A stretch of 10,799 nucleotides of DNA. Source: Spirochaetia bacterium (GTDB lineage Bacteria > Spirochaetota > Spirochaetia > Treponematales > Breznakiellaceae). This document shows positions 1 through 6,084 of the stretch, in pieces (the stretch's first letter is position 1; every line of letters starts with the position of its first letter). The DNA lies in assembly GCA_025997755.1 (NCBI GenBank), contig BNVA01000057.1:1-10799 (forward strand), given 5' to 3'. Under the pieces are notes generated by a model. It saw nothing but the letters and a program-made list of their open reading frames with translations, ran no database searches and had not been told where the DNA came from. The translations under genes were made by a program, and so were the position numbers.

Positions 1-1457
1 CCCCATGCTTCAATTTTGTAGGTGCCGGTTGCGGGAACCGTAAATGTTTGGACTGCGCCTGTAGGAATAAAAGTATATTTAGCGCCGCCTGCAACGTCCC
101 ATTGGGCATAAAGCGTAGTATTGCCGGTTATTGGTGTTGTGTTGTAGAACCTGTTGCCGCCTTCAGGAGCAGCCATCCAGTAGCTAAAGGTGTAATTTGT
201 TGAATCAACCGTTACAGTTCCCGCAATAGTTGGAAGCTCTTGACCCGCCACTCCTGCCAAACCGCTTCGGGCAACGGTAGGGGCGTCAAGACCTGTAAGC
301 GGTGGAATGGGTGCATCGCTTATGCCGTTGGTATCAAACGTAATTCTGTATTGTTTAGGCGACCATTGCTGGTAGATAAATGCGTTGTCTGCAAAATTTC
401 CCAACGGATCGATGACAGCTCCTTGTGAGTCTTTCCAAGGATCATCTGGATGGCGATCGTAATGATCACGCGTAAAAAAAGGTACACGCGGTTCGTTCTG
501 AGTTATAGTTCCGCCCAGCAAATAGGTTTCCGGAATTTGAAAGTCCTCATATTTTAAGATTACACTGTCCGTTATTGCATTATCTTTATTGTTAGTTACA
601 TAGATAGGATCGGTATTGGGGTCATTGTCATGATCCCATGCCACACTATCTGTCCCTCCAGGGTCTGCAGCTTCGTAAGTTAATTTTGTGGGAATTGCCA
701 GACGCTTTTCAAAAACACCGGAGCCGTCCGCCTTTTGAAACGTGATTTCTTTGAAAGGACGGGCGGGAGCATCCGCCCACTTTGCCACCGCTATAACATT
801 CGCGGTTATAGCATCGTTAAGGGTTAGTTCATATGCGCCTGCAGAATCCGGGTATGCGGGATAGATTTCCCACCCTATGAATGTGTGATAATCCCACTCG
901 GGCTGTCTACCGACGTATTTGCGCTCTACACCGTTTTCACCAATTGCGGAAGAGCCGGGGAAGTAGGGCAGGGTTGCCGTAGGCTCTACAGGCTCAATCG
1001 GGTCTTCTTCGGGCAGGTAGTCTTCAGCGTCCGGATCGCCCCTTGCTAGGCGTTCGCTGTAATCCTTCATATCCGCTAAGAGTTTGTTATACTTTTTTAC
1101 AGCTTCGTCGTACTCTAATTTTTCAGTCTCGTCGTAAGCGGCTTTTATTGTTGCAGGTGTTACGCCTAAGTGAATATTATATTCTGTGTAAGTATCGTCA
1201 CGCATATCCGGCGTTTCGCCTTCGGCGTAAAATTCATCTTCCCAGCCGTTTTTGAATGTAACTGTATAATCTGATGGTATGGTGTCTATTCTTCTAAAAT
1301 CTTTATTTTCTTCCGCATAATTTGGCGCTTCGGCATTGCAGGTTACGAATACCAGTGATAGACCTGTGAACAGGGCTATTCCGGTTATAAAGCACGCTAT
1401 ACGCTGCTTTTTGCTAATTTTCGAGGGCGCTATAACCCCCCCCCCCCCCCCCCGCAT
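1..1457 (-). CDS. Partial surface/lipoprotein with InlB B-type (Listeria-Bacteroides) repeats; start inside a phase-variable-type poly-G region
   Basis: This frame is open for 485 codons from an ATG at 1457 to the window edge, where the gene is cut. After a poly-Gly stretch comes a basic segment (KISKKQR, about residues 13-19), then a hydrophobic export signal at about 20-39 ending in VTC-N (Cys40). That could be a relaxed spirochaetal lipobox or a type I site at CNA/E. A charged, probably helical segment follows (about 102-138), then strand-rich repeats. The clearest repeat runs from YRITFDTNG (about 370) to TLYAQW (about 453), with FIGW...AVAKW and IYQQW as further repeat ends. The last residues (TFTVPATGTYKIEAWG) resemble the opening of glycine-rich domains in large bacterial surface proteins. 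Exported location is well supported; a role in adhesion or antigenicity is inferred. The good Shine-Dalgarno serves a different ATG at 1471, which is out of frame at the present G-tract length. Confidence 0.8.
   Translation of the reverse strand, partial: MRGGGGGVIAPSKISKKQRIACFITGIALFTGLSLVFVTCNAEAPNYAEENKDFRRIDTIPSDYTVTFKNGWEDEFYAEGETPDMRDDTYTEYNIHLGVTPATIKAAYDETEKLEYDEAVKKYNKLLADMKDYSERLARGDPDAEDYLPEEDPIEPVEPTATLPYFPGSSAIGENGVERKYVGRQPEWDYHTFIGWEIYPAYPDSAGAYELTLNDAITANVIAVAKWADAPARPFKEITFQKADGSGVFEKRLAIPTKLTYEAADPGGTDSVAWDHDNDPNTDPIYVTNNKDNAITDSVILKYEDFQIPETYLLGGTITQNEPRVPFFTRDHYDRHPDDPWKDSQGAVIDPLGNFADNAFIYQQWSPKQYRITFDTNGISDAPIPPLTGLDAPTVARSGLAGVAGQELPTIAGTVTVDSTNYTFSYWMAAPEGGNRFYNTTPITGNTTLYAQWDVAGGAKYTFIPTGAVQTFTVPATGTYKIEAW
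1436..1453 (-). repeat. Homopolymer tract of 18 G (coding strand) at the start of the surface-protein gene
   Basis: Eighteen uninterrupted C on the plus strand read as G on the coding strand, just after the start codons. From the ATG at 1471 the frame is MSIEKC, six Gly, Leu, then TAG. The long frame would be joined from that ATG only with 16, 19 or 22 G. From the second ATG at 1457 (ATG CGG ...) 18 G joins the long frame exactly. Such tracts slip readily during replication, so this is the form of a contingency locus. The exact length is also the least certain base count in any assembly. Confidence 0.9.
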
Positions 1458-1477
1458 TTTTCAATACTCATAAATTA

Positions 1478-1484
1478 CTCCTTT
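1478..1484 (-). promoter_or_regulatory. Ribosome binding site for the first ATG (1471) of the surface-protein gene
   Basis: The coding strand reads AAAGGAG-TAATTT-ATG, good spacing for the ATG at 1471-1469. The second ATG (1457-1455) lies about 20 nt from this site and has only a weak GAG of its own. Initiation should therefore favour the first ATG, which is out of frame at 18 G. Confidence 0.7.
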
Positions 1485-1501
1485 AAAATAAAAAATTATT
1501 C

Positions 1502-1536
1502 AATATAAATATACAACATTACCGGATAAAAGGGAA
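1502..1536 (-). promoter_or_regulatory. Candidate promoter of the surface-protein gene, in the 157-base gap after the pseudouridine synthase
   Basis: The gap 1472-1627 is AT-rich and holds no gene. On the coding strand two overlapping -10-like hexamers TATATT occur (1508-1513 and 1502-1507). The matching -35 positions (TTCCCT at 1531-1536, TTTATC at 1525-1530) are poor. A short CACG/CGTG inverted repeat lies near 1562-1577 without a following T run, so no terminator for the upstream gene is called. Confidence 0.3.
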
Positions 1537-1627
1537 GGAGAAATTTTTAAACTTTTTATAACCCACGACAAACGTGATAATTCAGAATCAATACCCGTAA
1601 CTTTAATTTTCTAACTCCTAATTTAAC

Positions 1628-2560
1628 TTATAATTTTACATTTCCAAACAGGCTTTCGATTTTTTTGTAAAAAGAGTCAGGCGGCGGGGCGGTGATTTTT
1701 TTTATGCCGAATGAATTTTTATCGGGAAATTCCAGTGTTATCGCGTGTAAAAAAAAAGGAGCGGGCGGTCTTCCGCCGTACTTTTTATCACCGGAAAGCG
1801 GGTGTCCGTGAAAGGCGGCGGAGGAACGAATCTGATGGGTTCTGCCGGTTTCAATCTCCGCGGCTATAAGCGTGTTGTTAGCCGAGACTGCAAGCGGCTT
1901 TACCCGTGTTACGGCGATCTTTGCCTTGATGTCATCTTTTGTTACAAAAGTTTTTTTTATGCTATAGTCACGTACAAGCTCGTCCTGCCAAGTACATTCG
2001 TTTTCAAGGCATCCGTCAAGAATTGCAAGGTAGGTCTTTTTCAAAAGACCGCCGCGCAGCATTTCGCTAAAATTTCTTGCGCCGTCAATATTTGTGGAAA
2101 AAGTAACTATGCCGCCGGTATTTTTATCGAGCCTGTGGAGAGGTCCCGGTTTAAATGAAAGTGAGGGCGGTAGTTTACCTTCCAAGCAGGCTAGAACCTG
2201 TGTTTCCAAGCTGTTTTTACCATGGCAAACTATGCCGGGCGGTTTGTTAAAAACAATAATTCCGTTACCTTCAAAGAGTACCGGCGGAATATCCGAAATT
2301 TTTGTTTTGCCGCTTTTTGCGGTATGTTCCGCACTGCAGCCTTCCGGTTTTTCATGCGTTTCAATACCCTTTATCACGATAACGCTGCCGTCTTTCAAAC
2401 GGGCGTCCGCACCAATGGCAACTCCGTCCGCAAATACCAGCCTCTTGCGTAAAAGCCGGTGAATTGCCGAAATAGGCAGTTCAGGCAATGCTTTTCTCAA
2501 CACGCGATCCAGCCTGCGCCCGGTGTCATCGCAGCCCACGGTAAGTTTTATCTCGCCCAC
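1628..2560 (-). CDS. RluA-family 23S rRNA-type pseudouridine synthase with S4 domain
   Basis: A 310-residue protein isomerising uridine to pseudouridine in structured RNA, probably large-subunit rRNA as for RluC/RluD. An N-terminal S4 RNA-binding domain (about 10-62; RRLDRVLRKALPELP, LVFADG, LKDGSVIVI) precedes the catalytic domain. The family signature GPLHRLDKNTGG is at about 139-150 with the catalytic aspartate at 145; KPPGIVCHG (106-114) and the C-terminal TGRTHQIR...GHPLSGDKKYGG motif are also present. Length suits the family. The start is GTG at 2560 with no visible Shine-Dalgarno; the nearest upstream ATG in this frame meets a stop at once. It lies 41 nt after the phosphodiester glycosidase gene, with a small hairpin between, and probably shares the rpsU transcript. 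Which rRNA site it modifies cannot be told. Confidence 0.9.
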   Translation of the reverse strand: MGEIKLTVGCDDTGRRLDRVLRKALPELPISAIHRLLRKRLVFADGVAIGADARLKDGSVIVIKGIETHEKPEGCSAEHTAKSGKTKISDIPPVLFEGNGIIVFNKPPGIVCHGKNSLETQVLACLEGKLPPSLSFKPGPLHRLDKNTGGIVTFSTNIDGARNFSEMLRGGLLKKTYLAILDGCLENECTWQDELVRDYSIKKTFVTKDDIKAKIAVTRVKPLAVSANNTLIAAEIETGRTHQIRSSAAFHGHPLSGDKKYGGRPPAPFFLHAITLEFPDKNSFGIKKITAPPPDSFYKKIESLFGNVKL

Positions 2561-2577
2561 AAGTCAATAAAAACGCA

Positions 2578-2600
2578 TTGCCTGTAATTTTTCAAGGCAA
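2578..2600 (-). terminator. Weak hairpin with short T run between two genes
   Basis: Directly after the TAG of the glycosidase gene the coding strand reads TTGCCT, an 11-nt AT-rich loop, AGGCAA, then TGCG and five T. The stem is only 6 bp and the T run is offset by 4 nt, so at most it would partly terminate or protect an upstream transcript end. Confidence 0.3.
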
Positions 2601-2601
2601 G

Positions 2602-3540
2602 CTAACGCCGGCTGATGCCGAGGCAGCTTGCGACCGCACGTTCCCTGCCGGGGAGACCTCCGTGAATAGGTATATTCAAGGGTGAAGGCTTTCCGTTTTG
2701 GCGGAGTATGAGGGCGGAGGAACCGCCGCCGTCTAGGTTTAGTCCGCTTGCCGCTCCCAGCCGTAAAAGTATTTCTCCGGTTTCGCTCATTGTGGCGCCT
2801 ACGCTCTGTAAGCGGCGTCCGTCTATGACAAGAAAAAAGAGTTTACTGCCGTCTGACGATAGTCCTACGGCGCTGCGGGGATGCCTTAGGTTATTGCGCT
2901 GAGGCGGGACTATACCGTCTGAAAGCGCTGTATAAAACCCTCCTACAGCAGTGGTTATACGCTCAATTTCGATCACCGGCATATTGTTTATTTCGCCTTG
3001 ATTTTTGATAACCGCGCCGCCATCTTCATAAAATAAAATTGCATCGTAACGCGGGTCGGGACGCTGGATCATTTTGCCTTCCGAGATAAAAAGCCCTACA
3101 AGCTCCCTTTCTTCACCTTCCTGTGCCGAAACAGGATCAAAGGGCCCGCCGTTTATCGCCGCTATACAGCCGTACCGTTCCGCAAAATGACGGACGGTTA
3201 CCGAAGGGATAATTCCCTTCCGAATTTGATCGCCGTTTGTTACTATTTTAAGTCCGTTTTCTTTTAAATCAATTAAATCCATGCGTACCGCCCAAAAATC
3301 CAGCTTTGGACGCTGAATTTTTACGGATGTCCATACAATTCCATTTTCCACTTCCTGCCAAACCGGTGAAAAGTCATTTATTGCTTGGGATTTTGCTGAA
3401 ACCGGCTTGAATGTAGAGCAGGAAAGCGCAAAGAAGCAACAAAATACAACAAAAAGCGGGGGTAGCGTAATAACACCGCATCGCGGTTTATGCAGCGAAG
3501 GGGGGTGAACCCCCTTCACAAAATAAAAATTAGTACTCAC
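2602..3540 (-). CDS. Phosphodiester glycosidase (NAGPA/DUF2233-like) lipoprotein
   Basis: A 312-residue exported protein. A long N-terminal region with a hydrophobic core (about 23-40) ends at a lipobox-like ALS-C (Cys41). The rest is the phosphodiester glycosidase fold related to the luminal domain of mammalian uncovering enzyme: [11 protein letters not shown] (126-136), [13 protein letters not shown] (219-231), the VIDGRR strand (238-243) and the family hallmark [10 protein letters not shown] (268-277). Bacterial relatives act on or near the envelope; substrates are mostly unknown, so sugar-phosphodiester cleavage is a family-level inference. The called GTG start at 3540 overlaps the last codons of rpsU, implying translational coupling. 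Another in-frame GTG lies at 3519, and a GC-rich hairpin sits between the starts and the signal sequence, so the exact N-terminus is uncertain. Confidence 0.85.
   Translation of the reverse strand: MSTNFYFVKGVHPPSLHKPRCGVITLPPLFVVFCCFFALSCSTFKPVSAKSQAINDFSPVWQEVENGIVWTSVKIQRPKLDFWAVRMDLIDLKENGLKIVTNGDQIRKGIIPSVTVRHFAERYGCIAAINGGPFDPVSAQEGEERELVGLFISEGKMIQRPDPRYDAILFYEDGGAVIKNQGEINNMPVIEIERITTAVGGFYTALSDGIVPPQRNNLRHPRSAVGLSSDGSKLFFLVIDGRRLQSVGATMSETGEILLRLGAASGLNLDGGGSSALILRQNGKPSPLNIPIHGGLPGRERAVASCLGISRR
3497..3517. repeat. GC-rich perfect inverted repeat at the rpsU/glycosidase junction
   Basis: An 8-bp perfect stem, GAAGGGGG/CCCCCTTC, with a 5-nt loop lies 13 nt past the rpsU stop codon and inside the first codons of the overlapping gene. 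On either strand it is not followed by a T run (A-rich sequence follows on the plus strand), so it does not look like a normal terminator. It may protect the rpsU message end or mask initiation of the lipoprotein gene. Confidence 0.55.
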
Positions 3541-3733
3541 TCTTGCCGCGCCGTGTCTTTTTCATCAACTTGCGGCGTATTGCCTTATTTTTCCGGTTGA
3601 GGATGGTGGAGGGTTTTTCATAGTACTCGCGTTTTTTGTACTCGCGTATGATGCCTTCTTTTTCGACCATACGTTTAAAACGCTTGATTGCTTTTTCAAG
3701 CGGTTCGCTGTCATCTACGACTATATTTGCCAA
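3530..3733 (-). CDS. rpsU: Small ribosomal subunit protein bS21
   Basis: A 67-residue basic protein of the 30S subunit platform that helps mRNA initiation near the 3' end of 16S rRNA. The core is characteristic: [41 protein letters not shown] and a Lys/Arg-rich tail. A start at an upstream ATG (3778) would add 15 residues, but the Shine-Dalgarno would then be inside the coding region. The TTG at 3733 gives [13 protein letters not shown], the expected N-terminus, and sits 8 nt after GGAGG. It is first in a probable minus-strand unit with the lipoprotein gene, which overlaps its end, and has a promoter at 3793-3820. The tail is slightly longer and more polar (RRGKSEY) than in typical homologues. 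Confidence 0.95.
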   Translation of the reverse strand: MANIVVDDSEPLEKAIKRFKRMVEKEGIIREYKKREYYEKPSTILNRKNKAIRRKLMKKTRRGKSEY

Positions 3734-3737
3734 TGTA

Positions 3738-3750
3738 ATCACCTCCTTTC
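3738..3750 (-). promoter_or_regulatory. Very strong Shine-Dalgarno sequence of rpsU (decides the TTG start)
   Basis: The coding strand reads GAAAGGAGGTGAT before TACA-TTG. It is almost fully complementary to the 16S rRNA 3' tail, much stronger than the other ribosome sites in the window. Because bS21 binds beside the anti-Shine-Dalgarno, such a site together with a weak TTG start may make rpsU translation sensitive to bS21 occupancy (inference). Confidence 0.85.
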
Positions 3751-3792
3751 CTGCCGGTAAAAGTCCGTGCCGAGACAAGCTCGTGATAATAG

Positions 3793-3820
3793 GTTATACG
3801 TTTAACCGGATGAATGTCAA
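3793..3820 (-). promoter_or_regulatory. Sigma70-type promoter of rpsU
   Basis: The coding strand has a perfect -35 TTGACA (3820-3815), a 16-nt spacer and -10 TATAAC (3798-3793). Transcription would start near 3786, giving a leader of about 50 nt to the TTG start. Confidence 0.65.
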
Positions 3821-3839
3821 TGTAAATTCGGTAACATAC

Positions 3840-3864
3840 AGGGTGTTGCGGCGTTGATCACCCT
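3840..3864. repeat. Inverted repeat between the divergent rpsU and tRNA-Asn promoters
   Basis: AGGGTG (3840-3845) and CACCCT (3859-3864) form a 6-bp inverted repeat with a 13-nt GC-rich centre. It ends just before the tRNA -35 box and lies upstream of the rpsU -35 box, so it could be a shared binding site. Arms this short may also be chance. Confidence 0.3.
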
Positions 3865-3865
3865 A

Positions 3866-3893
3866 TTGACATTTTTTTTTAAATAAATAAAAC
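3866..3893 (+). promoter_or_regulatory. Promoter of tRNA-Asn
   Basis: A perfect -35 TTGACA (3866-3871) is followed by a T/A-rich 16-nt spacer and a poor -10-like TAAAAC (3888-3893), about 10 nt before the mature tRNA 5' end. The -35 is convincing; the -10 assignment is tentative. Confidence 0.55.
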
Positions 3894-3902
3894 TTTGATT
3901 AT

Positions 3903-3975
3903 TCCCCTGTAGCTCAGTCGGCAGAGCAGCTGGCTGTTAACCAGCTTGTCCGTGGTTCGAACCCGCGCGGGGGAG
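3903..3975 (+). tRNA. tRNA-Asn (anticodon GTT)
   Basis: A complete 73-nt cloverleaf: acceptor TCCCCTG/CGGGGGA with one T-G pair, D arm GCTC...GAGC, anticodon stem GCTGG/CCAGC with loop CTGTTAA (anticodon GTT at 3936-3938), five-base variable loop, and T arm CGTGG-TTCGAAC-CCGCG. The discriminator is G, as usual for tRNA-Asn. CCA is not encoded (CAA follows) and must be added by nucleotidyltransferase. It decodes AAC/AAU and is transcribed alone, away from rpsU and towards the hydrolase gene. Confidence 0.96.
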
Positions 3976-3978
3976 CAA

Positions 3979-4007
3979 GCCCATCCAAACCGGATGGGTT
4001 TTTTTTT
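3979..4007 (+). terminator. Intrinsic terminator of tRNA-Asn
   Basis: Stem CCCATCC/GGATGGG (3980-3986 with 3992-3998) with a 5-nt loop is followed by nine T (3999-4007); flanking A-T pairs can extend the stem. It begins 4 nt after the tRNA. On the minus strand the hairpin lacks a T run, so it should not stop transcription coming from the convergent hydrolase gene. Confidence 0.92.
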
Positions 4008-4030
4008 GCCTTTAGGCAGGCGTGCCAGTC

Positions 4031-4852
4031 TTACCAAGAACTAATTTTAAGCATATCGAACGCGGGTTTTACGCTTATGCCGGTTATATTGAGTTTTTTG
4101 CACTGTTCTTTGCAGTACTTCGTTATCAATTTATGGGAATAGCTGTGCGCTATATGGGTAAAATAAACCTGCTTTAATTTTGGCGTTTTTTCCCGCTGCG
4201 CAAGCCTATGTACAAGCTCCAGCGACTCGTCAAATGAATAGTGGGTTTCATGCTTCTCCATACGCAAAGACCCTATGATAAGCAGGGAAATGTTGTCCAG
4301 CATCTCGAACGAGGTGTCCGGCATACGGCTGCAATCTGTTATATAAGCCGCTTCAAACTCATCTTCTTTGAATTTCCAGCCCAGTATGCTCAAATTCCCA
4401 TGAAATACCGGAATGGGCGTTATTTTGATATTATTCAATGACCAAGGTTTAGTTACCTCATTTAAACCTACTCTGGGTTTTCCTCCCCCTCTTTGGGTTT
4501 TCTGCCAAATATATGCAAACCTATCTTCAACTTCTTTTATCGTATGTCCATTTGCAAAAATGGGGAGCGGTTTTTCCCATGTTAAAGGGCGTATATCATC
4601 AAGTCCGTGAAGATGATCGGCGTGAGAGTGCGTTAGCAGCAGCGCGTCCAAGTGGTCTATACCGGCACGGACAGCCTGTAACCTGAATTCGGGACCGGTA
4701 TCGACCACTATCCTTTCACCGTTTTTCCCTTTTATGTATAGGGATGAGCGGAACCGCGCATCGCGTTTGTCTGTGGAAGTGCATACGGGGCAAGAACAGC
4801 CTATAACCGGCACGCCGTGGGATGTTCCCGACCCCATAACCACCCATTTCAC
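4031..4852 (-). CDS. Metallo-beta-lactamase-fold hydrolase, PhnP-like
   Basis: A 273-residue cytosolic metallohydrolase. The N-terminus MGSGTSHGVPVIGCSCPVC (Cys19, Cys21, Cys24) is the cysteine-containing glycine-rich opening seen in PhnP-type phosphodiesterases. The metal motif THSHADHLHGLDD (74-86) supplies His75, His77, Asp79 and His80. Further likely ligands lie in IPVFHGN, AYITDCS and YFTHIAHSYSH. PhnP cleaves cyclic ribose phosphates in phosphonate degradation, but no phosphonate genes are near; many relatives have unknown substrates, so only the enzyme class is called. The start is GTG at 4852, 2 nt after the potD stop codon, giving tight coupling in a potD-hydrolase operon. No terminator is seen after its TAA; the convergent tRNA-Asn begins 55 nt away. 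Confidence 0.88.
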   Translation of the reverse strand: MKWVVMGSGTSHGVPVIGCSCPVCTSTDKRDARFRSSLYIKGKNGERIVVDTGPEFRLQAVRAGIDHLDALLLTHSHADHLHGLDDIRPLTWEKPLPIFANGHTIKEVEDRFAYIWQKTQRGGGKPRVGLNEVTKPWSLNNIKITPIPVFHGNLSILGWKFKEDEFEAAYITDCSRMPDTSFEMLDNISLLIIGSLRMEKHETHYSFDESLELVHRLAQREKTPKLKQVYFTHIAHSYSHKLITKYCKEQCKKLNITGISVKPAFDMLKISSW

Positions 4853-4854
4853 GT

Positions 4855-5952
4855 TTATTCACCTACACGGATCGAGTCAAACCATGCGCTATTGTAAAGG
4901 TCAAGCGTTTCTCCCAAATCGTCTTTAAGTTCCGTATTTAAGAGGTCTTCAACCTGATAGAGTGGTTTTCTGGTTAATAAATCCCTTGCAGGGATATTAA
5001 CGGTAGCCGGAAACCCGAAAAAATCACAAAATTCGGCGTAAATTTCCGGTGTATGTATAAAGTCGATAAAAGCGTGGGCAAGCTCATTATTTTTTGAACC
5101 TTTGAGTATGCACATACTATCAATATAAGCAGGTCCGCCGCTTTTCGGAATAAAGAAAACCGTATCTTTAATAAGTTGTTCATTTTCGGCAATTTCCTCG
5201 TAAACAACTTCCGCATAGCCTTGAACGATCCAGAAATCTCCGTTTGCATAGCCTTTCCCGAATGCCTCCGCATCAAATTTTACAAGATTGGGTTTCCATT
5301 TTTGATTGACAAGATTGCGGGCTGCATTAATCTCGGAAGAATTTTTTGAATTAACTGAGTATCCAAGCGACACAAGAGCGTCTCCCATAACCTCCCGCAT
5401 ATCGTCTAACATTGTCATACGGTTTTTAAGATCGCTTCGTTCAAAAATAGACCAGTTTTTTTCATAGTTCGGTACCTTTGCCGTATTTACCGCGACACCG
5501 GCGGCTCCCCAATAGTATGGAACCGAGTACTCCATATCAGGATCGTAGGCTGCTTTTTTCAACACAATAGGATCGATGTTTTTCAAATTGCTAAGTTTTG
5601 TTTTATCAATCTTTTCCAGCATACCCTGCGCCGACATAATCGAAACATAATCACCGGAAGGAAACACAATATCGTAACCTGATCCTCCTGCTTTAATTTT
5701 TGCGTACATATCTTCGTTAGACGCAAATTCATCGTAAACGACCGTTACTCCGTACTCTTTTTCAAATTTTTCAATAACGGAATCCGGCGTATAGTATGTC
5801 CAGTTGTAGATATACAAATTTTTTGAATCCGCAAGACTGTGCGAACTTTCTTTTTTTTCACAAGCGGAAACCAACAGGACGGCAATCCCAAAAACAACGG
5901 CGCACACAAGTGTCCTTTTTGCGCCGAATTTTACCAAACGTAATTTTATCAT
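4855..5952 (-). CDS. potD: Spermidine/putrescine ABC transporter substrate-binding lipoprotein
   Basis: A 365-residue polyamine-binding protein, probably anchored to the outer face of the cytoplasmic membrane. The signal sequence ends at lipobox VSA-C (Cys31). The mature part follows PotD closely: NLYIYNWTYYTPDSV (polyamine-pocket segment), EFASNEDMYAKIKAGGSGYDIVFPSGDYV, EYSVPYYWGAAGVAVN, GYAEVVYEEIAENE, IPKSGGPAYIDSM and GFPATVN. It starts at ATG 5952 with AAAGGAG 6 nt upstream. It is first in a two-gene unit with the metallohydrolase. The ATPase and permease genes (potA, potB, potC), usually just upstream, are absent: upstream is a response regulator gene and downstream the hydrolase. It therefore serves a transporter encoded elsewhere, or acts as a sensor. 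An extended -10 promoter and palindromes lie upstream. Confidence 0.92.
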   Translation of the reverse strand: MIKLRLVKFGAKRTLVCAVVFGIAVLLVSACEKKESSHSLADSKNLYIYNWTYYTPDSVIEKFEKEYGVTVVYDEFASNEDMYAKIKAGGSGYDIVFPSGDYVSIMSAQGMLEKIDKTKLSNLKNIDPIVLKKAAYDPDMEYSVPYYWGAAGVAVNTAKVPNYEKNWSIFERSDLKNRMTMLDDMREVMGDALVSLGYSVNSKNSSEINAARNLVNQKWKPNLVKFDAEAFGKGYANGDFWIVQGYAEVVYEEIAENEQLIKDTVFFIPKSGGPAYIDSMCILKGSKNNELAHAFIDFIHTPEIYAEFCDFFGFPATVNIPARDLLTRKPLYQVEDLLNTELKDDLGETLDLYNSAWFDSIRVGE

Positions 5953-5975
5953 TTTATGCTCCTTTTGATAATTAA

Positions 5976-5993
5976 TGATTAATCAGTGATTAA
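5976..5993. repeat. Overlapping palindromes in the potD leader
   Basis: TGATTAATCA (5976-5985, self-complementary) overlaps the inverted repeat TTAATC-AGT-GATTAA (5979-5993), with TGATTAA occurring twice directly. It lies between the probable transcription start and the Shine-Dalgarno, where a repressor or leader hairpin could act. AT-rich sequence makes such symmetry easier to get by chance. Confidence 0.4.
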
Positions 5994-6009
5994 ACTAAAT
6001 TTGAGCTTT

Positions 6010-6018
6010 AGTATATCA
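6010..6018 (-). promoter_or_regulatory. Candidate extended -10 promoter of potD
   Basis: The coding strand reads TGA-TATACT (6018-6010), an extended -10 matching five of six consensus bases. The -35 region (TAGAGA at 6038-6033) is poor, consistent with dependence on the TG extension. It would start transcription near 6003, about 50 nt before the ATG. Confidence 0.5.
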
Positions 6019-6029
6019 AATATTTGATA
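6014..6029. promoter_or_regulatory. Perfect 16-bp palindrome overlapping the potD promoter (candidate operator)
   Basis: TATCAAAT/ATTTGATA is perfectly symmetrical and covers the upstream half of the -10 element and part of the spacer. A dimeric repressor bound here would block RNA polymerase. It also overlaps the stop codon and last codons of the open tail behind the regulator gene. Confidence 0.5.
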
Positions 6030-6084
6030 ATTTCTCTACTATGGCATCATATTCAAGATTATCAATTTGTTCCCGCAGCCATTC
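6016..6084 (-). pseudogene. In-frame open tail after the TAG of the regulator gene (amber-separated C-terminal remnant)
   Basis: After TAG at 6087-6085 the same frame stays open for 22 codons, to TGA at 6018-6016. It encodes an amphipathic segment beginning EWLREQIDNLEYD and ending VEKLSNI. The composition and heptad-like hydrophobic spacing look like a real helical C-terminus rather than intergenic sequence. It may be a remnant cut off by a nonsense mutation, the end of a deleted domain, or a readthrough extension. It could also be chance, given the short length. Confidence 0.4.

Noticed and set aside
1802..2462. Open frames on the plus strand opposite the pseudouridine synthase
   Set aside because: They show no domain pattern and are antisense shadows of a clearly recognisable RluA-family gene.
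3497..3517. Intrinsic terminator after rpsU
   Set aside because: The stem is good but neither strand has a T run after it, and the next gene already overlaps rpsU upstream of the hairpin.
3734..3778. Longer rpsU start at ATG 3778 (15 extra residues)
   Set aside because: It would place the perfect Shine-Dalgarno inside the coding region, and the added sequence is not like bS21; TTG 3733 fits the family N-terminus.
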